Below are positions 55,812 to 64,000 of a stretch of 64,000 nt of DNA, one piece after another. Origin of the DNA: Brevinema andersonii. GTDB taxonomy: Bacteria > Spirochaetota > Brevinematia > Brevinematales > Brevinemataceae. Location: the NCBI RefSeq assembly GCF_900112165.1, contig NZ_FOKY01000003.1, positions 1-64,000 of the forward strand. Reading direction: 5' to 3'. Positions within the stretch are counted from its first letter, which is position 1. Each line of letters starts with the position of its first letter. A model generated the notes under the pieces. That model was given only the letters and a program-made list of their open reading frames with translations, made no database searches and had not been told where the DNA came from. The translations under genes and the position numbers were made by a program.

Positions 55812-56234
55812 TTACATTTGTTGAAATTCAGGATGAAAATATAAAGTAAAATCAGTTAATAGTTCTTGATCAATACGCATAGGCTTTCTGAATTCAGCAT
55901 TCGTAAATATATGCTTAGAAAATCCAATTACACAAAGTTCTGAGTCATTACGAAGAATTTGATAATCCAATCGAAGACGACGATTGTCTAAATGTGTAAC
56001 AGCACTTAATATAGTAATTTTATCTTCAAAAAAGGTAGGAGCTTTGTAACGAAATCCTAATTCCGTTACTGGTAACACGATACCTAGAGCCTCTATTTCA
56101 GAATAAGAAATACCCATATCTCTCATTAATTGTGTTCGTGAAAATTCCGCCCAAATAGGATAAACAGCATGATGAACTATTCCCATCATATCTGTTTCTG
56201 CATATCTTACTATGACATTGCTTTCATGGATCAT
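55812..56234 (-). CDS. acyl-CoA thioesterase, YbgC/4HBT family
   Basis: A 140-residue hotdog-fold thioesterase. VRYAETDMMGIVHHAVYPIW (about 9-28) contains the catalytic Asp and the family signature. The rest, VLPVTELGFRYKAPTFFEDK then RRLRLDYQIL, is typical. It hydrolyses short acyl-CoAs; the physiological substrate is not certain. ATG overlaps the rsgA stop (ATGA), with AGAGGA upstream. Confidence 0.88.
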   Translation of the reverse strand: MIHESNVIVRYAETDMMGIVHHAVYPIWAEFSRTQLMRDMGISYSEIEALGIVLPVTELGFRYKAPTFFEDKITILSAVTHLDNRRLRLDYQILRNDSELCVIGFSKHIFTNAEFRKPMRIDQELLTDFTLYFHPEFQQM

Positions 56235-57313
56235 ATTTTCCTCTTTTTATCGAAAATCGCTCTGGGGGAATTTTTTCTTTTTTTATATTTTGATAGTATA
56301 TAAGATTGTTGTTTATGAATTTTCTGTCCTGCTTCCTGTCTTTTTGAAAGAAGTTCCAATGTCTCTGATTTTAATTTTCTCCAATTTTCCAAACGTCCGG
56401 AATCTAATTGGCCATTTCGTATTGCATCACGAACAGCACAATTTGGTTCATGCAAATGAACACAATTACGGAATTGACATTGCAAACTTAACTGTTGAAT
56501 ATCGCTAAAACTTTCTGATAATGATTCGCAATCATCCAGCCAAACATATAGTTCTCTAATGCCAGGATTATCAATAATAATCCCTCCATTTTCAAGAAAA
56601 AACATATCTCTCGAACTTGTTGTATGCTTTCCTTTATTATTTTTACCTACCGATCTGGTCATTTGAACATTCTGACCTAACAAAGTGTTCACTATTGTGG
56701 ATTTTCCAACTCCAGAAGATCCTAAAAATACTGCTGTTTTTCCTGCACTTAGATATTTTAAAAGCACATCGACAATTAGCGGATCATGAGCATTAGTCAA
56801 TAGAATAGGAATATTTGGAGCTAATTTCCGCGTTTCAAGAAGAAACTGTTCAGCATTTTCTATGCAATCAATTTTATTAAGTAGGATAATGAAATCAATA
56901 TGATTTTCTGCAGATAATGTCAAATAACGCTCAATTTTTCTAGGATTAAAACCTTCGAGAAGAGACACCACTAAAAATATAATATCTGCATTAGCAGTAA
57001 TTACTTGCTCAACTGAAGTTTTCCCAGAAGTTTTACGTGAAATTTTATTTCTTCGTGGAAGAATTACTTCAACAATAGCTTTCTCATTATTGAAACTCAC
57101 CATAACCCAATCACCGACAACTGGCCATTGTTCTTTTAATAATGATTTTCTTAAAGAGCCTCTTAACCGTGCCGAAAAATGCCCTGATTCCGTTATAATA
57201 TTATACCCAAAACTATGCTTTTGTGTTATTCGTGCAGGAACAAGTTCCGGATATCTGCTAGAAAAATTTTTAAAATATTCATCCCAGCCAAGATTATATA
57301 ATAATTTAAGCAA
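56231..57313 (-). CDS. rsgA: ribosome small-subunit-dependent GTPase RsgA
   Basis: A 360-residue circularly permuted GTPase that checks late 30S assembly. N-terminal OB fold (VVGDWVMVSFNNEKAIVEVI). GTPase motifs in permuted order: LLNKIDCIE (G4), LGSSGVGKSTIVNTL (G1), DNPGIREL (G3). C-terminal zinc finger with CQFRNCVHLHEPNC. The tail is Lys/Arg-rich (YKKRKNSPRAIFDKKRK), about 20 residues longer than usual. TTG start just 2 bases after atpI, with AAGGAT as ribosome site; no in-frame ATG would preserve the OB fold. Confidence 0.92.
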   Translation of the reverse strand: MLKLLYNLGWDEYFKNFSSRYPELVPARITQKHSFGYNIITESGHFSARLRGSLRKSLLKEQWPVVGDWVMVSFNNEKAIVEVILPRRNKISRKTSGKTSVEQVITANADIIFLVVSLLEGFNPRKIERYLTLSAENHIDFIILLNKIDCIENAEQFLLETRKLAPNIPILLTNAHDPLIVDVLLKYLSAGKTAVFLGSSGVGKSTIVNTLLGQNVQMTRSVGKNNKGKHTTSSRDMFFLENGGIIIDNPGIRELYVWLDDCESLSESFSDIQQLSLQCQFRNCVHLHEPNCAVRDAIRNGQLDSGRLENWRKLKSETLELLSKRQEAGQKIHKQQSYILSKYKKRKNSPRAIFDKKRKI

Positions 57314-57315
57314 TT

Positions 57316-59244
57316 TTATACATCCTTATTCAGATTTATAGGTTTAAATAGCCTACCCGAACCCTTAAAAAACCGGACAAAAAATTCATAATATTCTAAT
57401 CTTAATGTTTGAATCCCAACAATAAATCCTTCAAAGAAAATAACAAAAATATTGCCTAATAACAAAATAATATTACCAACTATCGGATTCGAAGCAAGAT
57501 CTTTTAAAGCAAAAATAGCTAACATTAAAGCAGCATGCGTTAAAGCAAAAGCTCCAATACGCACAAAAGAAATAGTATTTGAAAGTAACGACAAATAAAA
57601 TTCAAACATATCAAAGATACCCATCCACCATTCTGACAATTTTCCATGCCCATAGAATAAAACATCCCAAACTCTCTCAAAACCTAGAAAAATACTCAAA
57701 ATAATAATAGATATCACTAGCCATAACGAAATTGTTTCACCTTTTATTATTCTATAACATACTGTTAAAAACATCAGATAAATAACAAAAGCAATAATCC
57801 CTTTATGAGAAAAAATTAACATTTGCCAATCTTTAATTTTGATCGCGTTAATAATACCTAACAAATAACCTAGAATAATCACCCCTATTCCGAAACAAAC
57901 TGAATAGGTTAATAGTGTCGTAGTTTGATGCATTGGACTAAGCCATAAATGAGGAATAATATTTTCATATCCAAAAATAGAACCATAAAAAAATCCAAAA
58001 ATAGTCGCTGAAATACCTACCCAAACCATTAAAGAAAAAATTAAACGAAAAGCAGATTTTTTAAACAATAGTCCAATTAAACCAACACTTAACAGCACCA
58101 ATCCCTGTCCAACATCGCCAAACATCGCACCATACATCACAACATATAAAATAGCTACAAGAAGTGTTGGATCAATCTCTCGATAGCCAGGGATACCAAA
58201 AAGAGTAACAAGGGTTTCAAATGGCTTAAAAATACGAGGATTTCCTAATTTTGTAGGAACATCGGTTCCTGTAGAGAAATAATCTGTATTCGTAATATGC
58301 ATTTCATATTTTTGTCCACATAATTTTTCTAATTCTATTTTAAAATTTTTAAATTCTTTTGCAGCTATCCAACCTGAAAATACAACAAAATGACCCGCTT
58401 GACGTACAGAATTATTAACTTCTGAAATTTTATTGTATAAAGATATTGAATAAAAAATCTGTCTTAATTCTTGTAAAATTTCAGGAGCTATTTTCTGACA
58501 TTCATTCTCTAATAACAATTCCTTATCACATAGTATAGTAAATTCTAGACCTAATTCCATCATATTTACCACCCCCCTCCCGAAAAATTCGTCAGGAAGG
58601 CCATAATTAATAAAGTACACTTTCTCTAGCAAAGAATTTAGTTCATGCATATGCTCCCTAGATACTGCCAAAAATACAATTTCAGAATCATTAATATGCC
58701 CTTCTGTCAATATTTCGCCATTAAAACGGGCAAATTCATGTTTTAATAATTCCAAATTACCAATACTAATAACTCCCAAAACAGAATATAATTCTTCAGG
58801 ATCTTTAAGTTGTTCAGCATGACGTACCGACTGATTATACATCCTAAGTCCTGCCATTTTAACAGCAACTTCTTCCTTTTTTTTTCTCACTGCCATAAAT
58901 TTATCTTGGAAATAAGCAACTTTATTTTGGTCAGACCTAAGGATATCGCCAATAGCAGGGATTGAAAGTTGTGATTTATAATGAAGTAAATCCGTACTAT
59001 TTTTTCTATTAGAAGCATACTTTTCAAAAAAATTTTTAATTTCTATAGCATAACGTTCATAATCAGTTATAATTTTCTTTTTATCTGAATTTTGCTCCTT
59101 CACCCATTTTTCTGGATCATTAACAAAAAATGAAAGACTTGAAGGTTCAAAGATACCTGACTCTACAACAAACTGCGATACTTTATTTTCATCTTTTTTT
59201 AACACAAGAAGATCTATCAAAAACATTTTTTGTGACGTAAACAT
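57316..59244 (-). CDS. atpI: V-type ATPase subunit I (a subunit)
   Basis: A 642-residue rotary-ATPase stator subunit with the ion half-channels. N-terminal cytoplasmic domain (1-340) with coiled-coil stretches. C-terminal membrane domain with about seven helices from DPTLLVAILYVVMYGAMFGD. Conserved FVRIGAFALTHAALMLAIF near residues 565-583 contains the essential Arg. Length fits bacterial V-type I subunits (about 600-660). Normally followed by the proteolipid K gene, but here rsgA follows after 2 bases. Confidence 0.9.
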   Translation of the reverse strand: MFTSQKMFLIDLLVLKKDENKVSQFVVESGIFEPSSLSFFVNDPEKWVKEQNSDKKKIITDYERYAIEIKNFFEKYASNRKNSTDLLHYKSQLSIPAIGDILRSDQNKVAYFQDKFMAVRKKKEEVAVKMAGLRMYNQSVRHAEQLKDPEELYSVLGVISIGNLELLKHEFARFNGEILTEGHINDSEIVFLAVSREHMHELNSLLEKVYFINYGLPDEFFGRGVVNMMELGLEFTILCDKELLLENECQKIAPEILQELRQIFYSISLYNKISEVNNSVRQAGHFVVFSGWIAAKEFKNFKIELEKLCGQKYEMHITNTDYFSTGTDVPTKLGNPRIFKPFETLVTLFGIPGYREIDPTLLVAILYVVMYGAMFGDVGQGLVLLSVGLIGLLFKKSAFRLIFSLMVWVGISATIFGFFYGSIFGYENIIPHLWLSPMHQTTTLLTYSVCFGIGVIILGYLLGIINAIKIKDWQMLIFSHKGIIAFVIYLMFLTVCYRIIKGETISLWLVISIIILSIFLGFERVWDVLFYGHGKLSEWWMGIFDMFEFYLSLLSNTISFVRIGAFALTHAALMLAIFALKDLASNPIVGNIILLLGNIFVIFFEGFIVGIQTLRLEYYEFFVRFFKGSGRLFKPINLNKDV

Positions 59245-59260
59245 AAATTCACCTGTAAAA

Positions 59261-60253
59261 TTATAAAAAATCCATCACTTCTTCTTTTTCCATATGAAGT
59301 GATTTCGCTTCAATAATCGTAGATAACTGAGAAAATTGTATTTTTTTCAATTGTAAAAAGGCCAAGAACGATGAAATACTTGTCAAACTTCCATGCAGTT
59401 CTTTACGGCATATCTTTTCTATTCTCGAACGCATAGACATCCTGATTGTAGATGCATTATTATGGCAGTCAACATCTATATAACGGTCCTCTTTCAGCAT
59501 ATCACAAAATTCCTGACTCGTCACTACCACAATATAATGTTGCCATCGTTCTGACGATAAAATATGTGTAACATTAGGGAGATAAAGCCATGCTTCCTTA
59601 GCATCAAGTCCATAATGAAATTTATAACGGTACAAATTTAACAAACGTTCCATATCTATAGGCAACAAAACAATCTTTTTTGCATTTAACTTCCCATGAG
59701 TATCTAATCTTTTAGAAACAGTGAAAATCCGATTCGCATAAAACGTATCCAATGCCGATTCCCAATAAAAAGTATTTTTTTCTGTTTCTACTTTATCAAG
59801 AGAGTTAGTAAGCATTTCATAAGCTGTCCCAATCAAAAACTGACGTAACTCCTGAAATGTTCTAATTTCACGATATTTATTCAATGATAATTGAGGAGTA
59901 AATACATATTGGTAAAAATTATCAGAAAAACGATCAGAAACGAGCATTTGTACTAAAATTTTTAAATTTTCTATTTCAAATTCACGTAACAATTCTTTTA
60001 CAAATGCTTTACCTTCACCTGATAAAGCACTAGAAGCCGTATATCCAAAATATATCAATTTCTCTTTAAGTTTTTTTAGAAAAAAATGAGAATCTAAAGG
60101 TTCTGATAAAATTATATTTTCTTTTTGTGCAATATATTGTAATATTTGCATAAGATCAAAAGAAAGTATTTTTTCCATCTCTTTTTTAGACAAAAAAGAT
60201 AAGCTCCAATTTTTTACACGTACAGATAAAGGAATATACTGAGCTGATATCAT
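59261..60253 (-). CDS. atpC: V-type ATPase subunit C (d subunit)
   Basis: A 330-residue protein of the AC39 family that joins the central rotor to the proteolipid ring. Recognised by YIPLSVRVKNWSLSFLSKKE, the repeated all-helical pattern, LREFEIENLKILVQML (about 115-130) and IDMERLLNLYRYKFHYGLD (about 200-220). Start at the ATG at 60253, 2 bases after the coiled-coil gene; a TTG lies further upstream. Its position after D is unusual, as C commonly precedes A. Confidence 0.78.
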   Translation of the reverse strand: MISAQYIPLSVRVKNWSLSFLSKKEMEKILSFDLMQILQYIAQKENIILSEPLDSHFFLKKLKEKLIYFGYTASSALSGEGKAFVKELLREFEIENLKILVQMLVSDRFSDNFYQYVFTPQLSLNKYREIRTFQELRQFLIGTAYEMLTNSLDKVETEKNTFYWESALDTFYANRIFTVSKRLDTHGKLNAKKIVLLPIDMERLLNLYRYKFHYGLDAKEAWLYLPNVTHILSSERWQHYIVVVTSQEFCDMLKEDRYIDVDCHNNASTIRMSMRSRIEKICRKELHGSLTSISSFLAFLQLKKIQFSQLSTIIEAKSLHMEKEEVMDFL

Positions 60254-60255
60254 CG

Positions 60256-60567
60256 TTATTCCAACCAAAATTCATGTGATAAAGATAACAAAATATTATC
60301 TTTCTTTTTTTCCCACAATTCTTGCAGTAGATTTTTTTTATTTTGGAATGTACTTTGCAATTCTTGATCATATAATTGAACACGATTCAGCATTTCTTCT
60401 TCTTGAAGTTTTTCATATTGTAAATATTCATCTAAAAAAGATTGTTCCATAATTTTAATTTTTTTGTCGATGGAATCGTAAATTTCTTTTATTTCTTTAT
60501 TTCCGTTTTCTTTAAGCTGTGCTATATGTTCTTCGATATCATAAATTTGATCTATCATTGATTTCAT
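60256..60567 (-). CDS. coiled-coil protein, probable V-ATPase peripheral stalk subunit
   Basis: A 103-residue, fully helical, highly charged protein (IEEHIAQLKENGNKEIKEIY then EEMLNRVQLYDQELQSTFQN). The heptad-like spacing and place in the operon suggest subunit G/H, which pairs with E in the peripheral stalk. There is no sequence signature strong enough for certainty. GGAGAATAAT precedes the ATG within the end of the Usp gene. No second stalk gene is visible in the window; E could lie upstream of atpA. Confidence 0.6.
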   Translation of the reverse strand: MKSMIDQIYDIEEHIAQLKENGNKEIKEIYDSIDKKIKIMEQSFLDEYLQYEKLQEEEMLNRVQLYDQELQSTFQNKKNLLQELWEKKKDNILLSLSHEFWLE

Positions 60568-60568
60568 A

Positions 60569-61015
60569 TTATTCTCCAGCTATCATTATTCCTAATCCGG
60601 AACGTAACATTTTTTTTTCTAAGCTACCAAAAGAATCAATAAAATTCTCACTATTCGGTACTTTGGCAATCATAACAAATTTATGCTGTGCAGGATTTTT
60701 CTTAATAAAATTTTTAATTTCTAAAAAAGGATCTCCTTCTAACAAAACAGTCTCAATATCAATATGGTATGAGGAAGCAATTCGTTTAGCATATTCTAAA
60801 TATTTTTCTGCATCACGCCTCAAATTATCTCCAAAAACTGAAGATTCTTCTTCTATAAAAATTTTATAACGTTGAAGTTTAGCTAATGATTCTTTATCCA
60901 AAACATAAATTGCCGTCACTTTGGCGTTGAGAAATACTGCTGTTTCAATAGCTTTTTCTGTTGCTATTTTACTTTCATCAGTTCCTGTAATCGGAACAAA
61001 AATTCTAGTAATCAT
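60569..61015 (-). CDS. universal stress protein-like protein inside the V-ATPase operon
   Basis: A 148-residue protein with the UspA fold: ITRIFVPITGTDESKIATEK at the start, AVFLNAKVTAIYVLD (second strand), LLEGDPFLEIKNFIKK (third), and FVMIAKVPNSENFIDSFGSL at the end. The usual ATP-binding C-terminal block G-x2-G-x9-G(S/T) is only partly kept: SFGSLEKKMLRSGLGIMIAG. It may not bind ATP. ATG at 61015 with GAGGTG upstream. The start region abuts the end of atpD. It sits between rotor subunit D and the stalk genes, so it is probably transcribed with the ATPase. Confidence 0.75.
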   Translation of the reverse strand: MITRIFVPITGTDESKIATEKAIETAVFLNAKVTAIYVLDKESLAKLQRYKIFIEEESSVFGDNLRRDAEKYLEYAKRIASSYHIDIETVLLEGDPFLEIKNFIKKNPAQHKFVMIAKVPNSENFIDSFGSLEKKMLRSGLGIMIAGE

Positions 61016-61667
61016 GATTCTCACCTCTCATGATAACCACTTTTTTTCTTTCTTTTATTCGTTTCATTTGGAAAAGAGTCTCCCTATCTTTTTCTTCCAT
61101 TGTATCCTTAATATACGCTAAAGTAACTGAAGTATCTGGTATCATAAAATTTTCTAAAGCATTAACTCTCCGTTGGATTTTTTTCACTTCATGAGCTAAT
61201 TTCCAAGCAGCACTTTCCAAACCGGCCACTTCAACGAGCAAATTTTTAATATTTGCTACTCCTTTAAAAAGCTCATCGAAAGCAGGACTTGTATTGGAAA
61301 TTCCCATAGGAATTTTTGATAAATTTTCTCCCGTATCCCTAATAATCAATTGTGGTACAGGTACTCCCATGATAGAACGGAAAATCATATCTACTACAAA
61401 ATCCTGTGGCATATTCTTCATCATCAAATCAAAAGTAAACCCATAAGTTTCTAACTTCACTAAAGCAAGTTGCCGATAAATTTTCTGTAATTGCTTATCT
61501 AAAAGTGTTCGTTTTTCTTTAATATTCGCTACTAAATTAGACAAATGCATAATAAAAACTTCACGTTTTTGCTCCAGAAGGCTATGTCCTTCTTTTGCCA
61601 AAGATAATTCCGCTTTCAAGATAGAATAATTACTTTTAGTGGGAGTAACATTCCGTTTGTTAGCCAT
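61005..61667 (-). CDS. atpD: V-type ATPase subunit D
   Basis: A 220-residue central rotor shaft subunit, a long antiparallel coiled coil. N-terminus NVTPTKSNYSILKAELSLAK (about 6-25) and C-terminal EVKKIQRRVNALENFMIPDT are signature blocks of the family. Length is normal (about 200-220). It follows atpB by 1 base and its stop overlaps the Usp gene slightly. Confidence 0.92.
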   Translation of the reverse strand: MANKRNVTPTKSNYSILKAELSLAKEGHSLLEQKREVFIMHLSNLVANIKEKRTLLDKQLQKIYRQLALVKLETYGFTFDLMMKNMPQDFVVDMIFRSIMGVPVPQLIIRDTGENLSKIPMGISNTSPAFDELFKGVANIKNLLVEVAGLESAAWKLAHEVKKIQRRVNALENFMIPDTSVTLAYIKDTMEEKDRETLFQMKRIKERKKVVIMRGENHDY

Positions 61668-61668
61668 G

Positions 61669-63057
61669 CTATTCTTCTTTTCCTTGATAATGGCGTAATA
61701 ATTCTTGAGTACTCATATTAGTTAATTCGCTTCTGGGAAGAATTGACAAAATTTTCCATGCTAAATCCAAACTTTCATCAATTGATCTGTTTTCATCAAA
61801 ACGCTGATTAATAAATTCTTCTTCAAACACTTTCCCAAATTTTAAATAATCCTGATCGATAGGGGTCATTTCCTCTTCGGAAACAATAGCAGCAATAGCT
61901 CTCACTTCTAAGGCTCGCGCATATGAAGAATATAACTGCATAAATAATTTTGGATGATCCTCACGCGTCAATCCTTGACCTATCGCATCTTTCATCAAGC
62001 GTGATAATGAAGGCAATAATTCAATAGGAGGTACAATACCTTGTCCAAAAAGATGTCGCCCCAAAACTACCTGTCCTTCCGTAATAAAACCAGTCAAATC
62101 TGGTACAGGATGAGTAATATCGTCACCAGGCATTGTAAGTATAGGAATTTGAGTAACAGATCCAGGGCAACCTTTCACACGTCCTGCTCTTTCATATATT
62201 GTAGAAAAATCAGAATACATATATCCCGGAAATCCTTTTCTAGAAGGTACTTCACCTCGTGCAGCAGCAATTTCACGCAATGATTCGGCATAAGCAGTCA
62301 TATCAGTGAGAATAACTAACACATCCATCCCCTTATCATAAGCAAAATATTCAGCCAACGTTAAGGCAACTCTCGGAGTAATTAATCGTTCAATTGTCGG
62401 ATCATCCGCTAAATTAAGAAACAATGCTGTATTTTTTAATGCTCCTGTAGATTTAAAAGAATCAATAAAAAATGCTGCATCATCATGTCTAATACCCATG
62501 GCAGCAAAAACAACAACAAAGGGATTACCACTTTTGGAGGTCGTCTGTGACACAATTTGCGCAGCTAACTGATTATGAGGTAGCCCTGCTCCCGAAAATA
62601 TAGGTAATTTTTGCCCTCGTACTAGAGTATTCATAACATCAATCGCTGAAATCCCCGTTTGGATACAATCATGAGGATATTCTCGTTCTACTGGATTTAA
62701 AACTAACCCATTAACATCTCGCTCAAATTCAGGATTAGGAGCACGAAGACCATCAATAGGACACCCTAATCCATCAAAAATTCGGCCTAACATTTCAGTA
62801 GATACACCAATATGATATGTTTCACCCCAAAATTTTACAGAAACTTTTTTAGGATCTATCCCTGCTGAACTTCCATAAAGTTGTAAAACAGTAAATTTTT
62901 CGTTTACTTCAATAACGCGAGCTAATTTAACATCGCCTGTTTGGGTTGTTAAGGATGCAATTTCACCATATGCTGCATTTGCGATAGCATTAACAATCAC
63001 CAAAGGTCCAACTACAGAATAAACACCTTCATAACTTTTTTGTATCTTAATATGCAT
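61669..63057 (-). CDS. atpB: V-type ATPase subunit B
   Basis: A 462-residue non-catalytic nucleotide-site subunit of the V1 ring. The phosphate-loop position reads [15 protein letters not shown], which lacks the GKT of a true Walker A, as expected for B. Further blocks are [20 protein letters not shown] (about 249-268) and [20 protein letters not shown]. The start at 63057 has AGGAG upstream and overlaps the atpA end by 11 bases. Confidence 0.95.
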   Translation of the reverse strand: MHIKIQKSYEGVYSVVGPLVIVNAIANAAYGEIASLTTQTGDVKLARVIEVNEKFTVLQLYGSSAGIDPKKVSVKFWGETYHIGVSTEMLGRIFDGLGCPIDGLRAPNPEFERDVNGLVLNPVEREYPHDCIQTGISAIDVMNTLVRGQKLPIFSGAGLPHNQLAAQIVSQTTSKSGNPFVVVFAAMGIRHDDAAFFIDSFKSTGALKNTALFLNLADDPTIERLITPRVALTLAEYFAYDKGMDVLVILTDMTAYAESLREIAAARGEVPSRKGFPGYMYSDFSTIYERAGRVKGCPGSVTQIPILTMPGDDITHPVPDLTGFITEGQVVLGRHLFGQGIVPPIELLPSLSRLMKDAIGQGLTREDHPKLFMQLYSSYARALEVRAIAAIVSEEEMTPIDQDYLKFGKVFEEEFINQRFDENRSIDESLDLAWKILSILPRSELTNMSTQELLRHYQGKEE

Positions 63058-64000
63058 TTTTTGCTCCTATAGATTGAGGAACATTTTCATATTTTATCAA
63101 CAAAGCACTCATTTCGTCATTAACAAAATTTTCTAATTTGACAAATGCAGCTTCATCATCATTTGGTATTTCAAGCCTTGCTCTTATAAGCATCGGTACC
63201 GATTCCAAACTCCTAATTTCAAAAATTGGAGCCCCCATATTAATGATTTCTTCTGCTTTATGATAAAAATTCATCATCAATTTTAACAACCACATTTGTT
63301 TCTGGGGAGAAGAATACATATCGATTGCATCATAAGCATTTTGCTTAAGAAATCCTTCTTTTATAATTCTAGCCGCTTCTAATACCAATCGCTCAACATC
63401 AGGCAGAGCATCAGGACCAATCAATCGAACAATTTTTTGTAATTTATTTTCCCTTAGTAGCAGATCATATGCTTCTCTCCTAAGCACAACAGTATCGGAA
63501 TTAACATGTTTTTCCCACCATTCTGAAACTAAATCGGCATATTCACTGTAACTTTGTACCCAATTAATAGAAGGATAATGTCGTGCTGACGCCAACGCTT
63601 TATCAAGCTCCCAAAATGCACGTACAAATCTTTTTGTATTTTGCGTGACAGGTTCCGAAAAATCCCCACCTGGAGGCGAAACTGCAGCAATCATCGTCAC
63701 AGAACCTTTATTGCCATTACGCAATTCAACACTTCCTGCTCTTTCATAAAACGATGCCAATTTTGACCCCAAATATGCTGGAAATCCTTCCTCAGCTGGA
63801 ATTTCTTCTAAGCGACCAGATAATTCTCGCAACGCTTCTGCCCAACGTGATGACGAATCAGCCATAACAGCAATATCATATCCCATATCACGATAATATT
63901 CTGCAATAGTAATGCCTGTATATATAGATGCCTCACGAGCTGTAACAGGCATATTAGATGTATTTGCTATCATAACAGTTCTATCAAATAATGGAGCTCC
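63047..64000 (-). CDS. atpA: V-type ATPase subunit A, C-terminal part (cut by window end)
   Basis: The frame is open to the window edge: the first visible codons read [19 protein letters not shown], which is well inside the catalytic A subunit, so the true start lies beyond 64000. Visible blocks: [38 protein letters not shown], and [20 protein letters not shown], the region that distinguishes A from B. The phosphate loop itself is outside the window. About 318 C-terminal residues of a normal 580-590 are present. Confidence 0.93.
   Translation of the reverse strand, partial: GAPLFDRTVMIANTSNMPVTAREASIYTGITIAEYYRDMGYDIAVMADSSSRWAEALRELSGRLEEIPAEEGFPAYLGSKLASFYERAGSVELRNGNKGSVTMIAAVSPPGGDFSEPVTQNTKRFVRAFWELDKALASARHYPSINWVQSYSEYADLVSEWWEKHVNSDTVVLRREAYDLLLRENKLQKIVRLIGPDALPDVERLVLEAARIIKEGFLKQNAYDAIDMYSSPQKQMWLLKLMMNFYHKAEEIINMGAPIFEIRSLESVPMLIRARLEIPNDDEAAFVKLENFVNDEMSALLIKYENVPQSIGAKNAY

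Noticed and set aside
1-64000. tRNA, rRNA or other stable RNA genes
   Set aside because: I looked in the intergenic stretches for the TTCRA arm with a matching acceptor stem and for rRNA-like sequence. None was visible, though I could not run a covariance search.

Overview
The window looks like chromosome of an AT-rich, diderm, probably flagellated bacterium. The best guess is a spirochaete. Supporting signs are a bacterial V-type ATPase operon in place of F-type genes, a MAF/DUF115-type flagellin-glycosylation protein, a possible FlgM, a BatE-like TPR/SH3 protein, signal-peptide proteins with outer-membrane beta-barrel endings, a lipoprotein, and McsA/McsB plus ClpC. The genus cannot be fixed from this sequence; Brevinema- or Brachyspira-like lineages fit the gene content and AT bias. 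Ribosome-binding sites are strong AGGAGG types, and several promoters match the TTGACA-17-TATAAT consensus.

Layout. 0-7 kb: a dehydrogenase and a nicotinamide phosphoribosyltransferase (NadV) sit among wrecked genes: an aldo/keto reductase, the start of a branching glycosyltransferase, two tandem ABC exporters and a DUF454 protein. 7-17 kb: Mn-type superoxide dismutase, peptidase T, a frameshifted ABC-F ATPase, three small exported proteins, a wrecked TDT-family transporter, and a complete riboflavin operon ribH-ribD-ribE-ribBA. 17-25 kb: trigger factor, Ogt, and an L-ascorbate uptake and catabolism island (ulaG-A-B-D-E, with ulaF divergent and no ulaC). 25-33 kb: a surface-glycan cluster of four GT2 glycosyltransferases, two large polytopic proteins and a lipoprotein that resembles GT80 sialyltransferases. 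34-43 kb: mcsA-mcsB-mrdA-rodA behind a perfect extended -10 promoter, then grpE-dnaK-dnaJ on the other strand. 43-50 kb: a HEAT-repeat protein, rlmN, trpS, a polytopic protein and clpC. 50-57 kb: a WG-repeat protein, yraN, a FlgM-like protein, BatE-like, MAF, PAP2, thioesterase and rsgA. 57-64 kb: the V-ATPase operon A-B-D-(Usp)-(coiled coil)-C-I, cut by the window end inside atpA.

How it fits together. Protein quality control is well represented (Tig, GrpE/DnaK/DnaJ, ClpC, McsA/McsB). The McsB, however, has lost the residues that define the arginine-kinase active site while keeping a full-length frame. Energy coupling is by the V-type rotary complex, here with a universal-stress-protein gene inside the operon. 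The ascorbate island converts L-ascorbate 6-phosphate to D-xylulose 5-phosphate. The glycan cluster and the MAF protein suggest decorated surface structures. The many pseudogenes at different stages of decay suggest ongoing genome reduction in a host-associated lifestyle (inference).
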